From assembly GCA_903872555.1 (NCBI GenBank), contig CAIQLE010000046.1, positions 1-11,468 on the forward strand: a stretch of DNA of 11,468 nt, given 5' to 3'. Below the pieces are notes generated by a model, which was not told the origin of the DNA, searched no databases, and saw only the letters and a program-made list of their open reading frames with translations. The stretch's first letter is position 1. Each line of letters opens with the position of its first letter. A program made the position numbers and the translations under genes. This DNA is from an uncultured bacterium (GTDB lineage: Bacteria > Pseudomonadota > Gammaproteobacteria > Burkholderiales > Burkholderiaceae_D). Of this stretch, positions 1-6,791 are shown one piece after another.

Positions 1-759
1 CCAGCCCAATTGAAAATCAATGCGCCATACATCATCGGCTTCGCGGTGCAGCAAGACTGATTGATTCGGATGAAACGGCGGATCAAACCAGAACCAGCGC
101 TCGGCAGGAAAGCTGGCCTTCATTTTTACATCCGCAATCAGAAAACGGTCGCGAAAAATGCGCCCCTTACTTTCCAAGCCCAGCATGCCGCGCACCGGAC
201 TGCGCGAACCATCGGCAGCAATCACATAATCCGCGTGCAGGGTGTACTGCCCTTCCGGTGTTTCTGCGCTTATGACGACATGCGCGTCTGTATTTTCAAC
301 CTGTGTGACTTTGTTTTTCCAGCGTATCTCCAGATGCGGATATTGCTGCGCACATTCATACAGATAGCCTTCGAGATAGTACTGCTGCAAATTCACAAAG
401 GCCGGACGACGATGCCCACTTTCTGGCAACAAATCAAAATGATAGACAGGCTTGTCCTTGAAAAATACTCTGCCTACATTCCAGGACACGCCCTTCTGAA
501 CGACTTTGTCACCGCAGCCCAGCCGGTCAAGAATCTCCAGTGTGCGCTTGGCATAGCAGAGTGCGCGCGAGCCCGTGGACAGGCAGTTATCATCATCCAG
601 AACAATGACCCTGATGCCCTGACGCGCCAGATCTATCGCTGCGGACAAACCTACCGGCCCGGCACCCACAATCACCACAGGATGATGCGCAGGCTCAGTG
701 AGCGTGAAATCAGCGCTGCGCTGATACTCAAACTTCAGGGTCTTGTAATCCGTTGTCAT
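1..759 (-). CDS. FAD-dependent aromatic-ring monooxygenase, MhpA-like (3' end cut by window edge)
   Basis: This minus-strand reading frame starts at ATG 759-757 and stays open to the left edge, giving the first 253 residues of a protein that is usually about 550 long. It belongs to the class A flavoprotein hydroxylases (PHBH/MhpA/PheA fold), which use NAD(P)H, O2 and FAD to hydroxylate an aromatic ring in the cytoplasm. Seen directly: a dinucleotide-binding GAGPVG at residues 32-37 in a beta-alpha-beta context; a family-typical NLQQYYLEGYL near 123-133; the DG motif (AADGSRSPVR) near 181-190; and FRDRFLIADV near 202-211, a hallmark of MhpA-type members. The GD motif that binds the FAD ribityl chain would lie beyond the edge. 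No clear Shine-Dalgarno precedes the ATG. The gene follows the MBL-fold gene by 53 bp on the same strand, so co-transcription is likely. The substrate cannot be told; an aromatic acid or phenol is an inference from the family and from the IclR neighbour. Confidence 0.88.
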   Translation of the reverse strand, partial: MTTDYKTLKFEYQRSADFTLTEPAHHPVVIVGAGPVGLSAAIDLARQGIRVIVLDDDNCLSTGSRALCYAKRTLEILDRLGCGDKVVQKGVSWNVGRVFFKDKPVYHFDLLPESGHRRPAFVNLQQYYLEGYLYECAQQYPHLEIRWKNKVTQVENTDAHVVISAETPEGQYTLHADYVIAADGSRSPVRGMLGLESKGRIFRDRFLIADVKMKASFPAERWFWFDPPFHPNQSVLLHREADDVWRIDFQLGW

Positions 760-812
760 AGCGAGTGATTTTCTGGACGAAGCATAGTCTGGGCTGTTCG
801 CTTGTGCAGCGC

Positions 813-1775
813 TTAGTGCTGCAGCGCTTGCCACATTTCCTTGTCACGCTCCGCAGTCCAGATGCGCGGATGCTTGATGCCCTTGGCTTCATCGACTGCA
901 CGCGTCACATCAAAGGGCAGGCAATGCTCATAAATGAAGACATGGCCAAATTTACTGTCCATGTAGGAACGCACATGCGCCATGGCGGCCTTCAGGTCAT
1001 GCCCTGCAGCGACGGCTTCTTTTGCGCTGCTCAGCAGCGTGGTGACGAAATCCTTGGTGTAGTCCAGTCCTGCATTGACTTCTTTGGGATTCATCAGCGC
1101 AGGACCGCGTCCCGGCACCAGCTTGTCTGCACCCATGGAGCGCAGCACTTCCAGTGTCTGCGGCCATTCTTCCAGCTGCGCGTCACCGGTATAGGCCGCG
1201 GCATCGTATTCAACCAGATCACCTGAAAACAGAATTTTTTGCGAAGGTATCCAGACGATGGTGTCACCCTTGGTGTGCCCCATGCCTACATGCATGATCT
1301 TCACTTCCAGCTTGCCCATAAAAAGCGTCAGCTCACGCTCGAACACCAGCGTGGGCCAGGTCAGCCCAGGAACGGATTCAACACCGGAAAACAAGCGTGG
1401 AAAACGCTCGATTTCGGATTTCATATCTTGCTCACCACGCTCGACGATCAGCTCATAGGTACCGCGTGAAGCAATCACTTGCTGCGCACCTTCCTGAAAA
1501 TACGCCGAAGCACCCAGTACGCGCACCGCATGATAGTGAGTCAGGGTCACATACTTGATAGGTAAGTCAGTAATCTCACGGATATGAGCGATCAATGCCT
1601 GCGCCATGATGGGCGTGGCGGTCGTGTCAATCACCATCACGGAATCATCGCCAATGATCACGCCGGAATTCGGATCTCCCTCGGCGGTATAGGCATAGGC
1701 GTTGTCAGACAGCTTGATGAAACTGGTTTTCTTTTCCTGCAGGTCGGCCTGCGAAGCAAAAGGCTTGGCGCTCAT
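813..1775 (-). CDS. MBL-fold metallo-hydrolase with atypical metal site
   Basis: A 320-residue metallo-beta-lactamase-fold protein without a signal peptide, so probably cytoplasmic. The start is well supported: GGAG (1782-1785) lies 6 nt before ATG 1775-1773. Fold landmarks are all present: an N-terminal beta segment ending in VMVID (46-50), LTHYHAVR (78-85) at the metal motif, GHTKGDT (166-172), LFSGDLVEYD (182-191) and VPGRGP (220-225). The canonical motif is HxHxDH. Here His80 and His82 are kept, but the Asp and His positions are Val84 and Arg85. His167 and Asp186 are kept, but the last histidine (normally PGHGP) is Arg223. By homology, most of one metal site survives and the second has lost its ligands. 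I recall the HYHAVRVLGASAY segment as common to a group of Burkholderiales proteins, so this is probably a family trait and not decay. The C-terminal helical extension (about 235-320) is conserved-looking. It lies upstream of the flavoprotein gene and divergent from the IclR gene, suggesting a hydrolytic step in the same catabolic route. The exact reaction is unknown. Confidence 0.9.
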   Translation of the reverse strand: MSAKPFASQADLQEKKTSFIKLSDNAYAYTAEGDPNSGVIIGDDSVMVIDTTATPIMAQALIAHIREITDLPIKYVTLTHYHAVRVLGASAYFQEGAQQVIASRGTYELIVERGEQDMKSEIERFPRLFSGVESVPGLTWPTLVFERELTLFMGKLEVKIMHVGMGHTKGDTIVWIPSQKILFSGDLVEYDAAAYTGDAQLEEWPQTLEVLRSMGADKLVPGRGPALMNPKEVNAGLDYTKDFVTTLLSSAKEAVAAGHDLKAAMAHVRSYMDSKFGHVFIYEHCLPFDVTRAVDEAKGIKHPRIWTAERDKEMWQALQH

Positions 1776-1781
1776 GAATAT

Positions 1782-1785
1782 CTCC
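1782..1785 (-). promoter_or_regulatory. Ribosome binding site of the MBL-fold gene
   Basis: GGAG on the minus strand, 6 nt upstream of ATG 1775-1773. It is the best Shine-Dalgarno in this cluster and fixes the start of the hydrolase. Confidence 0.7.
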
Positions 1786-1964
1786 GAAATGCGGTTGGCG
1801 GGTAAGGAGCAGCCGCGCTCATTCGCTTGCTTACGGCTCTCGGAATTGTCAGCAGCTAGCGTAGACGCAAATTCGTTTTACGTCAATTGATTAGATATAG
1901 ACGAATTGTTAGCTTCTATTTAACGCATCCTTAAGTTAAGATAGCCCGAATTTCCCAGCCCTTG

Positions 1965-1970
1965 CAGGAT
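1965..1970 (+). promoter_or_regulatory. Shine-Dalgarno deciding the IclR start
   Basis: CAGGAT, containing AGGA, lies 6 nt before ATG 1977. It favours ATG 1977 over the in-frame TTG at 1962, which overlaps this site and has no ribosome binding site of its own. Confidence 0.55.
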
Positions 1971-1976
1971 GCACCC

Positions 1977-2753
1977 ATGGAAAAAAACCGGCGCGGCATA
2001 CAGTCAATAGAGATAGGCGGACGCTTGCTTACCGCGCTGGTTGAGGCCGGCATGCCCATGAGCCTGGGTGATCTGGCCAAAAAAGCCGGCATGCCTTCAG
2101 CCAAGGCCCATCCCTATCTGGTGAGTTTTGGCAGCTTTGGACTGATAGAACAAAATCCCCTGACGGGTCGTTATGAGCTGGGCCCATTCGCGCTACAGCT
2201 CGGCCTGATCAGCCTGCAGTTGCTGGATCCTGTGCGCATTGCCATCCCCATGGTGACCCAGCTGTCAGCAGATATCGACCAGACCATAGGCTTATCCGTG
2301 CTGGGTAATCAGGGACCGACCATCATTTACATCAGCGAATCCAGTTACCCCATCCATGTGAACATGCGCACCGGTACGGTGATGTCGATACAGTCAACCG
2401 CCACGGGCCGCGTGTTTGCAGCCTTCCTTCCGCCCAAACAAGTCGAGCGCATGATTGAGCAGGAAAACCGGAATGGTGTAGCGGCAGGGTTTGGCGCACA
2501 GGGCATGAAAGCCGCTGCGCTCAACACCCTGCTGGCGGATGTACGCAAACGGGGCATGGCGCGGGTACAGGGTGAGCCCATACCCGGCATCAATGCCATC
2601 TGCGCCCCGGTGTTCGAGCACAGCGGTGCCATTAAGCTAGGCATTACGGCGATAGGGCCGGCCGGAAATTTTGACGCTGGCTGGCAGGGTGAGATCGCAC
2701 GCCGCTTGCTCGCCTGCGCACAGGATGTGTCACGCCGTCTGGGCTCAGACTAG
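1977..2753 (+). CDS. IclR-family transcriptional regulator
   Basis: A 258-residue protein with the standard two-domain IclR layout and length. Residues 7-75 form the N-terminal winged helix-turn-helix, opening with the usual GIQSIEIGGRLL (7-18). The recognition region is about 29-50 (MSLGDLAKKAGMPSAKAHPYL), and the wing is near TGRYELGP (63-70). Residues about 85-255 form the effector-binding GAF-like domain, with TATGRVFAAFLP (141-152) and a helix followed by INAICAPVF (205-213), both typical of the family. IclR proteins bind as dimers of dimers and respond to small aromatic or carboxylic effectors. The gene is divergent from the MBL/flavoprotein unit, so local control of that unit is the most likely role; this is inference. 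The effector is unknown. ATG 1977 was chosen over TTG 1962 because of the spaced AGGA and because IclR proteins usually have only a few residues before the GIQSIE segment. Confidence 0.94.
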   Translation: MEKNRRGIQSIEIGGRLLTALVEAGMPMSLGDLAKKAGMPSAKAHPYLVSFGSFGLIEQNPLTGRYELGPFALQLGLISLQLLDPVRIAIPMVTQLSADIDQTIGLSVLGNQGPTIIYISESSYPIHVNMRTGTVMSIQSTATGRVFAAFLPPKQVERMIEQENRNGVAAGFGAQGMKAAALNTLLADVRKRGMARVQGEPIPGINAICAPVFEHSGAIKLGITAIGPAGNFDAGWQGEIARRLLACAQDVSRRLGSD

Positions 2754-2771
2754 CGCTATCAAGGGCTGTGC

Positions 2772-2843
2772 AGTCAAGACTAGCCCAGGGTCAACATGGA
2801 ATCCCGGCTTCCGGTAAGATCTTTGACGAGCGTAGTCAAGACT
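2772..2843. repeat. Two copies of the 10-bp dyad AGTCAAGACT
   Basis: AGTCAAGACT occurs at 2772-2781 and again at 2834-2843, 62 bp apart, in the 112-bp gap between the IclR gene and the next gene. Each copy is itself a dyad (AGTC-AA-GACT). The first copy sits inside GGGCT (2763-2767) and AGCCC (2783-2787), which could pair as a weak hairpin after the IclR stop. No T-tract follows, so this is not a standard terminator. It could be a protein-binding site for the downstream gene, or chance. Confidence 0.4.
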
Positions 2844-2865
2844 GCGCACCAAGACCGAGCCCATC

Positions 2866-3327
2866 ATGAAAAAAATACTGGCCTGCCTCACCCTCGCCTC
2901 ACTTTCCCTGCCGGCTGTCAGCGCAGACTGGAAACTGATTTCCGAAACCGAGGATCCTGAAAAAATCATCAGCTGGTATGTGGATATGAGCAGCATCGTC
3001 AGAGAAGACGATTATCTGCGTGCCTACCTGCGCACTTCGTGGTCAAAGCCACAATATGCCCCTGACCAGACAGCCTATCAGTCATCTACCTATCTGAATT
3101 ATTTCGATTGTGATGCGCACAAAATAGCCTATACAGGGAATAACTATTACCGCTCACCCGAGCCCGAAGGCAAACCGGTGCATACAGAACCGGAATATCC
3201 TTTGGCGCAATTGAAATTCCAGTCGGTGGTACCGGGATCTGCAGGTGAGATGCGATTACGATTTGTGTGCAAATTTCGCTCCACAAACTTCATGACGCAG
3301 AGCGATGTCAGTGATTACGCAGGATGA
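2866..3327 (+). CDS. Secreted surface-adhesin-E-like protein
   Basis: A 153-residue protein with a clear Sec signal peptide: basic MKK, a hydrophobic stretch 4-16, then AVSA and likely cleavage after Ala20. The mature part begins DWKLI and continues with a domain I recognise as surface-adhesin E-like (the family of Haemophilus protein E): a WYVD-S-I-R pattern (37-46), YLNYFDCDAHKI (76-87), then a late region ending in RFVCKF (132-137). The two mature cysteines, Cys82 and Cys135, are placed to form one disulfide. In betaproteobacteria this domain is common in small periplasmic or surface proteins of unknown function; true adhesin activity should not be assumed. The Shine-Dalgarno is weak (CGAG upstream). 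It stands alone between the IclR gene and the bidirectional terminator, so it is probably monocistronic. Confidence 0.8.
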   Translation: MKKILACLTLASLSLPAVSADWKLISETEDPEKIISWYVDMSSIVREDDYLRAYLRTSWSKPQYAPDQTAYQSSTYLNYFDCDAHKIAYTGNNYYRSPEPEGKPVHTEPEYPLAQLKFQSVVPGSAGEMRLRFVCKFRSTNFMTQSDVSDYAG

Positions 3328-3357
3328 GCCCGCAGAAAATTCATAGTCAGCGCGCAT

Positions 3358-3388
3358 AAAAAAACCGCAGCAGAGCTGCGGTTTTTTT
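3358..3388. terminator. Bidirectional Rho-independent terminator
   Basis: Seven A residues (3358-3364), a perfect 7-bp stem CCGCAGC/GCTGCGG (3365-3371 and 3375-3381) with a 3-nt AGA loop, then seven T residues (3382-3388). It works in either direction and lies between two convergent genes, the surface-adhesin-E-like gene and efp. Confidence 0.95.
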
Positions 3389-3407
3389 CATCACAGAATG
3401 CGATGAT

Positions 3408-3962
3408 TTATACGCGACGCTTGTATTCACCGGTACGTGTATCGATCTCGATCTTGTCGCCCTGAGCCACGAACAGCGGCACAGCGACTTCAAAACCGGT
3501 GGAGATCTTCGCAGGCTTCAGCACTTTGCCTGAAGTATCACCTTTGACGGCAGGCTCGGTGTAAGTGACTTCGCGCACGACGGTGGTTGGCAGTTCAACC
3601 GAGATTGCTTTCTCGTTGTAGAACACCACCTCACAAGCCATGCCATCTTCCAGATAGTGAATGGCGTCGCCCATGTTTTCGGCTTCAACTTCGTACTGGT
3701 TGTATTCCGTATCCATGAAGGCATACAGAGGATCAGCGAAGTAAGAGTACGTCGCATCTTTGCGGTCCAGCGAGACCACATCGAACTTATCATCCGAGCG
3801 GTAAACACCTTCCTGACCTGATTCTGTCAGCAGGTTTTTCATTTTCATCTTGACCACAGATGCATTGCGGCCAGACTTGGAGAATTCAGTTTTAATCACA
3901 ACCATCGGTTCGCCTGAGACCATGACGACATTACCGACGCGGATTTCTTGTGCGGTTTTCAT
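3408..3962 (-). CDS. efp: Translation elongation factor P
   Basis: EF-P, 184 residues, close to the 185-190 usual for the family. It binds between the ribosomal P and E sites and relieves stalling at consecutive prolines. Three domains can be followed: the N-terminal KOW-like domain (1-65), the OB domain II (about 66-128) and the OB domain III (about 129-184), which ends in a GEYKRRV-type tail. The modification loop reads SKSGRNAS (28-35), putting Arg at position 32. EF-P proteins with Lys there use EpmA/EpmB or another lysine pathway, while Arg32 is the substrate of EarP, whose gene is directly upstream here. The gene ends just after the shared terminator. The Shine-Dalgarno is poor (no GGAG-like run within 12 nt of ATG 3962-3960). 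It may be co-transcribed with earP (53-bp gap) or have its own promoter. Confidence 0.98.
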   Translation of the reverse strand: MKTAQEIRVGNVVMVSGEPMVVIKTEFSKSGRNASVVKMKMKNLLTESGQEGVYRSDDKFDVVSLDRKDATYSYFADPLYAFMDTEYNQYEVEAENMGDAIHYLEDGMACEVVFYNEKAISVELPTTVVREVTYTEPAVKGDTSGKVLKPAKISTGFEVAVPLFVAQGDKIEIDTRTGEYKRRV

Positions 3963-4015
3963 AGTGATATTGCCAAAAAGTTCGGGGAGTAAAGCAAATA
4001 AGAAGCCGCAGCATT

Positions 4016-5200
4016 TTAACCGATTTTGCGTGCGAACCCGAGTAAACCGGCAGCCAGCTCAGTCTGAGATGCCAATTCAGCACGCCAGCGCAGGTGATGC
4101 TGCTTCAGCGCTGGCAGTGCATGACACAGTGCCTGCCAGTCCAAAACAGCGGCAGGATCACCATTCCAGGCATGCGCCGCTTGCACTAGCAAGCCAGCAA
4201 GTTCATCGTTTAAAGACGCACAGTAGCGACCGAAAAAGGCCTCTAATTTAATGAAATGAGCGCCCTCTTCCTGCGCATACAGCTGCCACAGGAAGGGCTG
4301 AGCAGCCCACTGCGCACGCACCGCACTGTCTTCGCCGCGCACAAAATTAAGATCGCAGCTCCACAGCAGGCGGTCATAGTCATCCGGTTCAAGAAAGGCA
4401 ATACGCTGCAATCTCAGGCGGCCTTCGAGCAGACTAGCGCCAGCTTCATCAGGCAAAGCAGCGCTACCCGTTGCAACGCCCTGCGGCACCAGACACAGCA
4501 CAGGCGGACCTGAGCACATGCCAGCCAACAGCGCATCGACCGGCGCATGGGGATAGCAGAATAAAGACACCAGCAAGCAGCCCTCAGTCAATTCGACACC
4601 TAGTTTGCTCAGGAAATCTGCACGTTCACTGCGACCAAAGGCGGCCAGCTGTGCATCCAGAGTCGCTTCCCGCAGCAGCCCGCCCGTCGCTTTGCTAAAG
4701 CCGGGAAAATAAAAATACTGCGTCAGCGGCAGCTGTGGATGGGGTGAAGGCAGACCATGCGAATTTTCTACCCAAACCTCGGCCGAGAGATATTCCAGAT
4801 TGATCCATACCGGCGCTGAGTTGGCGCCAGCCATGCTAACCATCGCCTGAAGATAACTCGCAGGCGCACGACAGCCAAAGGCCTCGATCACCAGATCAGC
4901 CGGCATATACACGGTGTCACTTGGCACGGCTGAGTTCGTGTCTGAGTCCGCGACTGACACCTCTGAGTCCGCATCTGATTTCAGCTCCCAGCGCCTGAGA
5001 CTAAAGCCATCCAGAGTCTGGAGACTGGCCCCCACATCGATCTGTGGCCGCAAGTGATGCAGTCGGGGCACATCATCGATCCAGAGCGTGACCTTCAGAC
5101 CCAGTTCAGACAGCGCTCGCGCCAGCCGCCAGCAAACACCGGCATCTCCGAAATTATCGATGACCTTACAAAAAATATCGGCTGAGTGCAGTGCGCGCAT
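4016..5200 (-). CDS. earP: EF-P arginine-32 rhamnosyltransferase EarP
   Basis: A 394-residue inverting glycosyltransferase (GT104, GT-B fold) that transfers rhamnose from dTDP-L-rhamnose to Arg32 of EF-P in the cytoplasm. Numbered from ATG 5200-5198, the N-terminal motif is [15 protein letters not shown] (8-22), with Asp15 and Asp19 matching the two catalytically important aspartates described in Pseudomonas EarP. The C-terminal signature is [23 protein letters not shown] (286-308), with Glu290 at the sugar-nucleotide-binding glutamate and the RGED motif intact. The start was placed here because family proteins begin only a few residues before DIFC. An open extension to TTG 5269 has no support. 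AGG at 6 nt is a modest Shine-Dalgarno. Unusual: an acidic Ser/Asp-rich segment at about residues 75-95, between RRWELK and ADLVIEAF, a place where I expect a short loop. The gene pairs with efp on the same strand. The rhamnose pathway genes are not in view. Confidence 0.95.
   Translation of the reverse strand: MRALHSADIFCKVIDNFGDAGVCWRLARALSELGLKVTLWIDDVPRLHHLRPQIDVGASLQTLDGFSLRRWELKSDADSEVSVADSDTNSAVPSDTVYMPADLVIEAFGCRAPASYLQAMVSMAGANSAPVWINLEYLSAEVWVENSHGLPSPHPQLPLTQYFYFPGFSKATGGLLREATLDAQLAAFGRSERADFLSKLGVELTEGCLLVSLFCYPHAPVDALLAGMCSGPPVLCLVPQGVATGSAALPDEAGASLLEGRLRLQRIAFLEPDDYDRLLWSCDLNFVRGEDSAVRAQWAAQPFLWQLYAQEEGAHFIKLEAFFGRYCASLNDELAGLLVQAAHAWNGDPAAVLDWQALCHALPALKQHHLRWRAELASQTELAAGLLGFARKIG
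4941..4982. repeat. Imperfect tandem 21-bp repeat inside earP
   Basis: TCTGAGTCCGC occurs at 4941-4951 and 4962-4972, exactly 21 bp (7 codons) apart. A related TGAGTTCG lies at 4931-4938. The repeat encodes the acidic Ser/Asp-rich loop of EarP and keeps the frame, consistent with in-frame slippage or duplication in a surface loop. Confidence 0.6.
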
Positions 5201-5301
5201 GAAGTGCCTGAATTTCTCGGGGATTAGAGAGGGAGCCGGAAGCCTACGCAGCTCGGGCAAGAAATGCAATCCATGGGAGAGCGGCGCACATGCTTATCTT
5301 T

Positions 5302-5330
5302 TAGATAATTAGGTTTACCAAAAGTAACAA
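5302..5330 (-). promoter_or_regulatory. Candidate promoter of earP
   Basis: On the minus strand, TTGTTA (5330-5325) and TATCTA (5307-5302) are separated by 17 bp in the AT-rich part of the 178-bp gap between earP and the divergent glycosyltransferase gene. The -35 box matches the consensus in four of six positions; the -10 box is weak. I see no comparably good pair for the plus-strand gene. Confidence 0.3.
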
Positions 5331-5378
5331 AATTGTGCGAATTCCTGCATCATAGAACTTTTGCCAACAAGAAATTCT

Positions 5379-6791
5379 ATGTATCAGGTCAGCGAAGATA
5401 GAGAGCAGGATGATGGCCTGGCCCCCGCAACGGCCACAGTCGTACGCTTACCTAGCCAAAGCACTGACCGCTATAGTCCCCGCAAGCGGGTCTATCTGTC
5501 GATACGACTCAAGTTCAGCATAGCCATTACTCTGGCTAGCGCATGGATGCTGATGTCCCTGCTGCTGGCCCAGCCCTGGGCTGATTCTCTCACTATCCAT
5601 ATCGGACCAGCACTGGCCTGGACCATCATCACCGGGATTGCACTGATCCCGGGTTTCATGAATGCTTTTTTGCTGGTCAGTCTGGCACTGGATAAGCGAC
5701 CCGCACACACCCGCTTAGATCAATATCCCGGCCTGACCATACTGGTCGCTGCTTACAACGAAGAAGCGACCATAGTCGGCACCATAGAAAGCATCGCACG
5801 CCAGCACTACCCCGGTCCGCTCGAAGTGATTGTCGTTAATGATGGATCCAGAGATAGTACGGCCGCTCTGGTGCAGCAGGAACTGCCGAAATACCCCTGG
5901 CTGAAACTGCTGGATCTGAAAAAAAATGCGGGCAAGGCGAATGCACTGAATGTCGCATTAGACAGTGTTTCCTACAAACTGGTCGCGACGGTTGATGCAG
6001 ATTCCTGGTTGTTTCATGATGCGCTCACGAATATCGTCGAACGCTATTTTCAGGATCCCAAGACTACCCGTGCCGTCGCCGGCGCCGTCATGGTTCGCAA
6101 TTCACGTGCCAGCTGGATGACGCGCGCGCAGGAATGGGATTATTTTCAGGGCATTTCGGCCATCAAGCGCGTGCAGTCTCTGTATCAGGGCACCATGGTC
6201 GCTCAGGGCGCTTTCTCAGTCTATGACACGGCCACTCTGAAAAAAATTGGTGGCTGGCCAGACTGCGTGGGTGAAGATATCGTGCTGTCCTGGAGCATAC
6301 TGAAACAGGGCTATCGCATAGGTCATTGCGAAGATGCGCTGCTGTTCACCAATGCGCCCACCACGCTCAAACAATTTGCCAGTCAGCGTAAACGCTGGTC
6401 ACGCGGCATGATTGAAGCCTTTAAAAAACATCCCGGTATTTTGCTCAATCCCAGTCTGTCCACGACCTTCGTTTACTGGAATCTGTTCTTCCCCTTCCTC
6501 GACCTGATTTTCACGCTGGTCTTTGTGCCCGGTGTCGTGCTGGCCCTGTTCGGCTATTTCTGGATCGTCGGCCCCATTACGCTGGTGCTGATACCCATGG
6601 CCATGGCCATGAACTACTTCATGTATCGCATAGGCTGCAAGATGTTTCGAGAAAATGGTTTGAAGGTCAGATTCAATCCTTCCGGATTTTTTATTTACAC
6701 CCTGTTTTATAGCCTGATCATGCAACCTGTGTCACTGATGGGCTATGTGGCTGAACTGCTGAATCTGCGCAAAACCTGGGGAACCAAATGA
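5379..6791 (+). CDS. Processive membrane glycosyltransferase, GT2 (PgaC/NodC/HAS-like)
   Basis: A 470-residue inner-membrane polysaccharide synthase. Numbered from ATG 5379: an unstructured N-terminus (1-40), membrane segments at about 46-66 and 79-104, a cytoplasmic GT2 domain at about 115-350, then three membrane segments at about 365-389, 389-410 and 435-457. All catalytic landmarks are present: AAYNEE (124-129), VNDGS with Asp155, DAD (206-208), QGAFSVY (276-282), GED (298-300) and the processivity motif QRKRW (336-340). This layout matches enzymes that polymerise GlcNAc or a related sugar from a UDP-sugar and push the chain across the membrane. The sugar cannot be read from sequence. There is no PilZ domain or other c-di-GMP site. 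The next gene starts inside its stop codon (ATGA), so the two are translationally coupled. The frame is open to TTG 5361, but ATG 5379 is preferred; neither has a strong Shine-Dalgarno. Confidence 0.93.
   Translation: MYQVSEDREQDDGLAPATATVVRLPSQSTDRYSPRKRVYLSIRLKFSIAITLASAWMLMSLLLAQPWADSLTIHIGPALAWTIITGIALIPGFMNAFLLVSLALDKRPAHTRLDQYPGLTILVAAYNEEATIVGTIESIARQHYPGPLEVIVVNDGSRDSTAALVQQELPKYPWLKLLDLKKNAGKANALNVALDSVSYKLVATVDADSWLFHDALTNIVERYFQDPKTTRAVAGAVMVRNSRASWMTRAQEWDYFQGISAIKRVQSLYQGTMVAQGAFSVYDTATLKKIGGWPDCVGEDIVLSWSILKQGYRIGHCEDALLFTNAPTTLKQFASQRKRWSRGMIEAFKKHPGILLNPSLSTTFVYWNLFFPFLDLIFTLVFVPGVVLALFGYFWIVGPITLVLIPMAMAMNYFMYRIGCKMFRENGLKVRFNPSGFFIYTLFYSLIMQPVSLMGYVAELLNLRKTWGTK

Larger units (their letters stand above)
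1776..1976. promoter_or_regulatory. Divergent promoter/operator region between the MBL gene and the IclR gene
   Basis: This 201-bp spacer is more AT-rich than the flanking genes, especially 1868-1950. It must hold the promoters for the leftward MBL-flavoprotein unit and for the rightward IclR gene. The strongest structure is an inverted repeat, AATTCGT (1870-1876) with ACGAATT (1901-1907), 24 bp apart. TAGACG recurs directly at 1862-1867 and 1898-1903, and a CAATTG palindrome (1884-1889) lies between the arms. IclR proteins commonly bind such dyads between divergently transcribed genes, so this is the natural operator candidate. I could not assign convincing -35/-10 boxes on either strand. 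Confidence 0.5.

Noticed and set aside
61-768. 235-codon plus-strand open frame
   Set aside because: It lies antisense to the flavoprotein gene, whose translation has clear family motifs. The plus-strand product has no recognisable domain.
765-1226. 153-codon plus-strand open frame
   Set aside because: Antisense shadow of the MBL-fold gene, with no motif and no ribosome binding site.
1962-1976. TTG 1962 as start of the IclR gene
   Set aside because: The AGGA at 1966-1969 overlaps it and is correctly spaced for ATG 1977.
5201-5269. In-frame N-terminal extension of EarP to TTG 5269
   Set aside because: EarP proteins begin just before the DIFC segment. The extension has no Shine-Dalgarno and uses a rare start codon.
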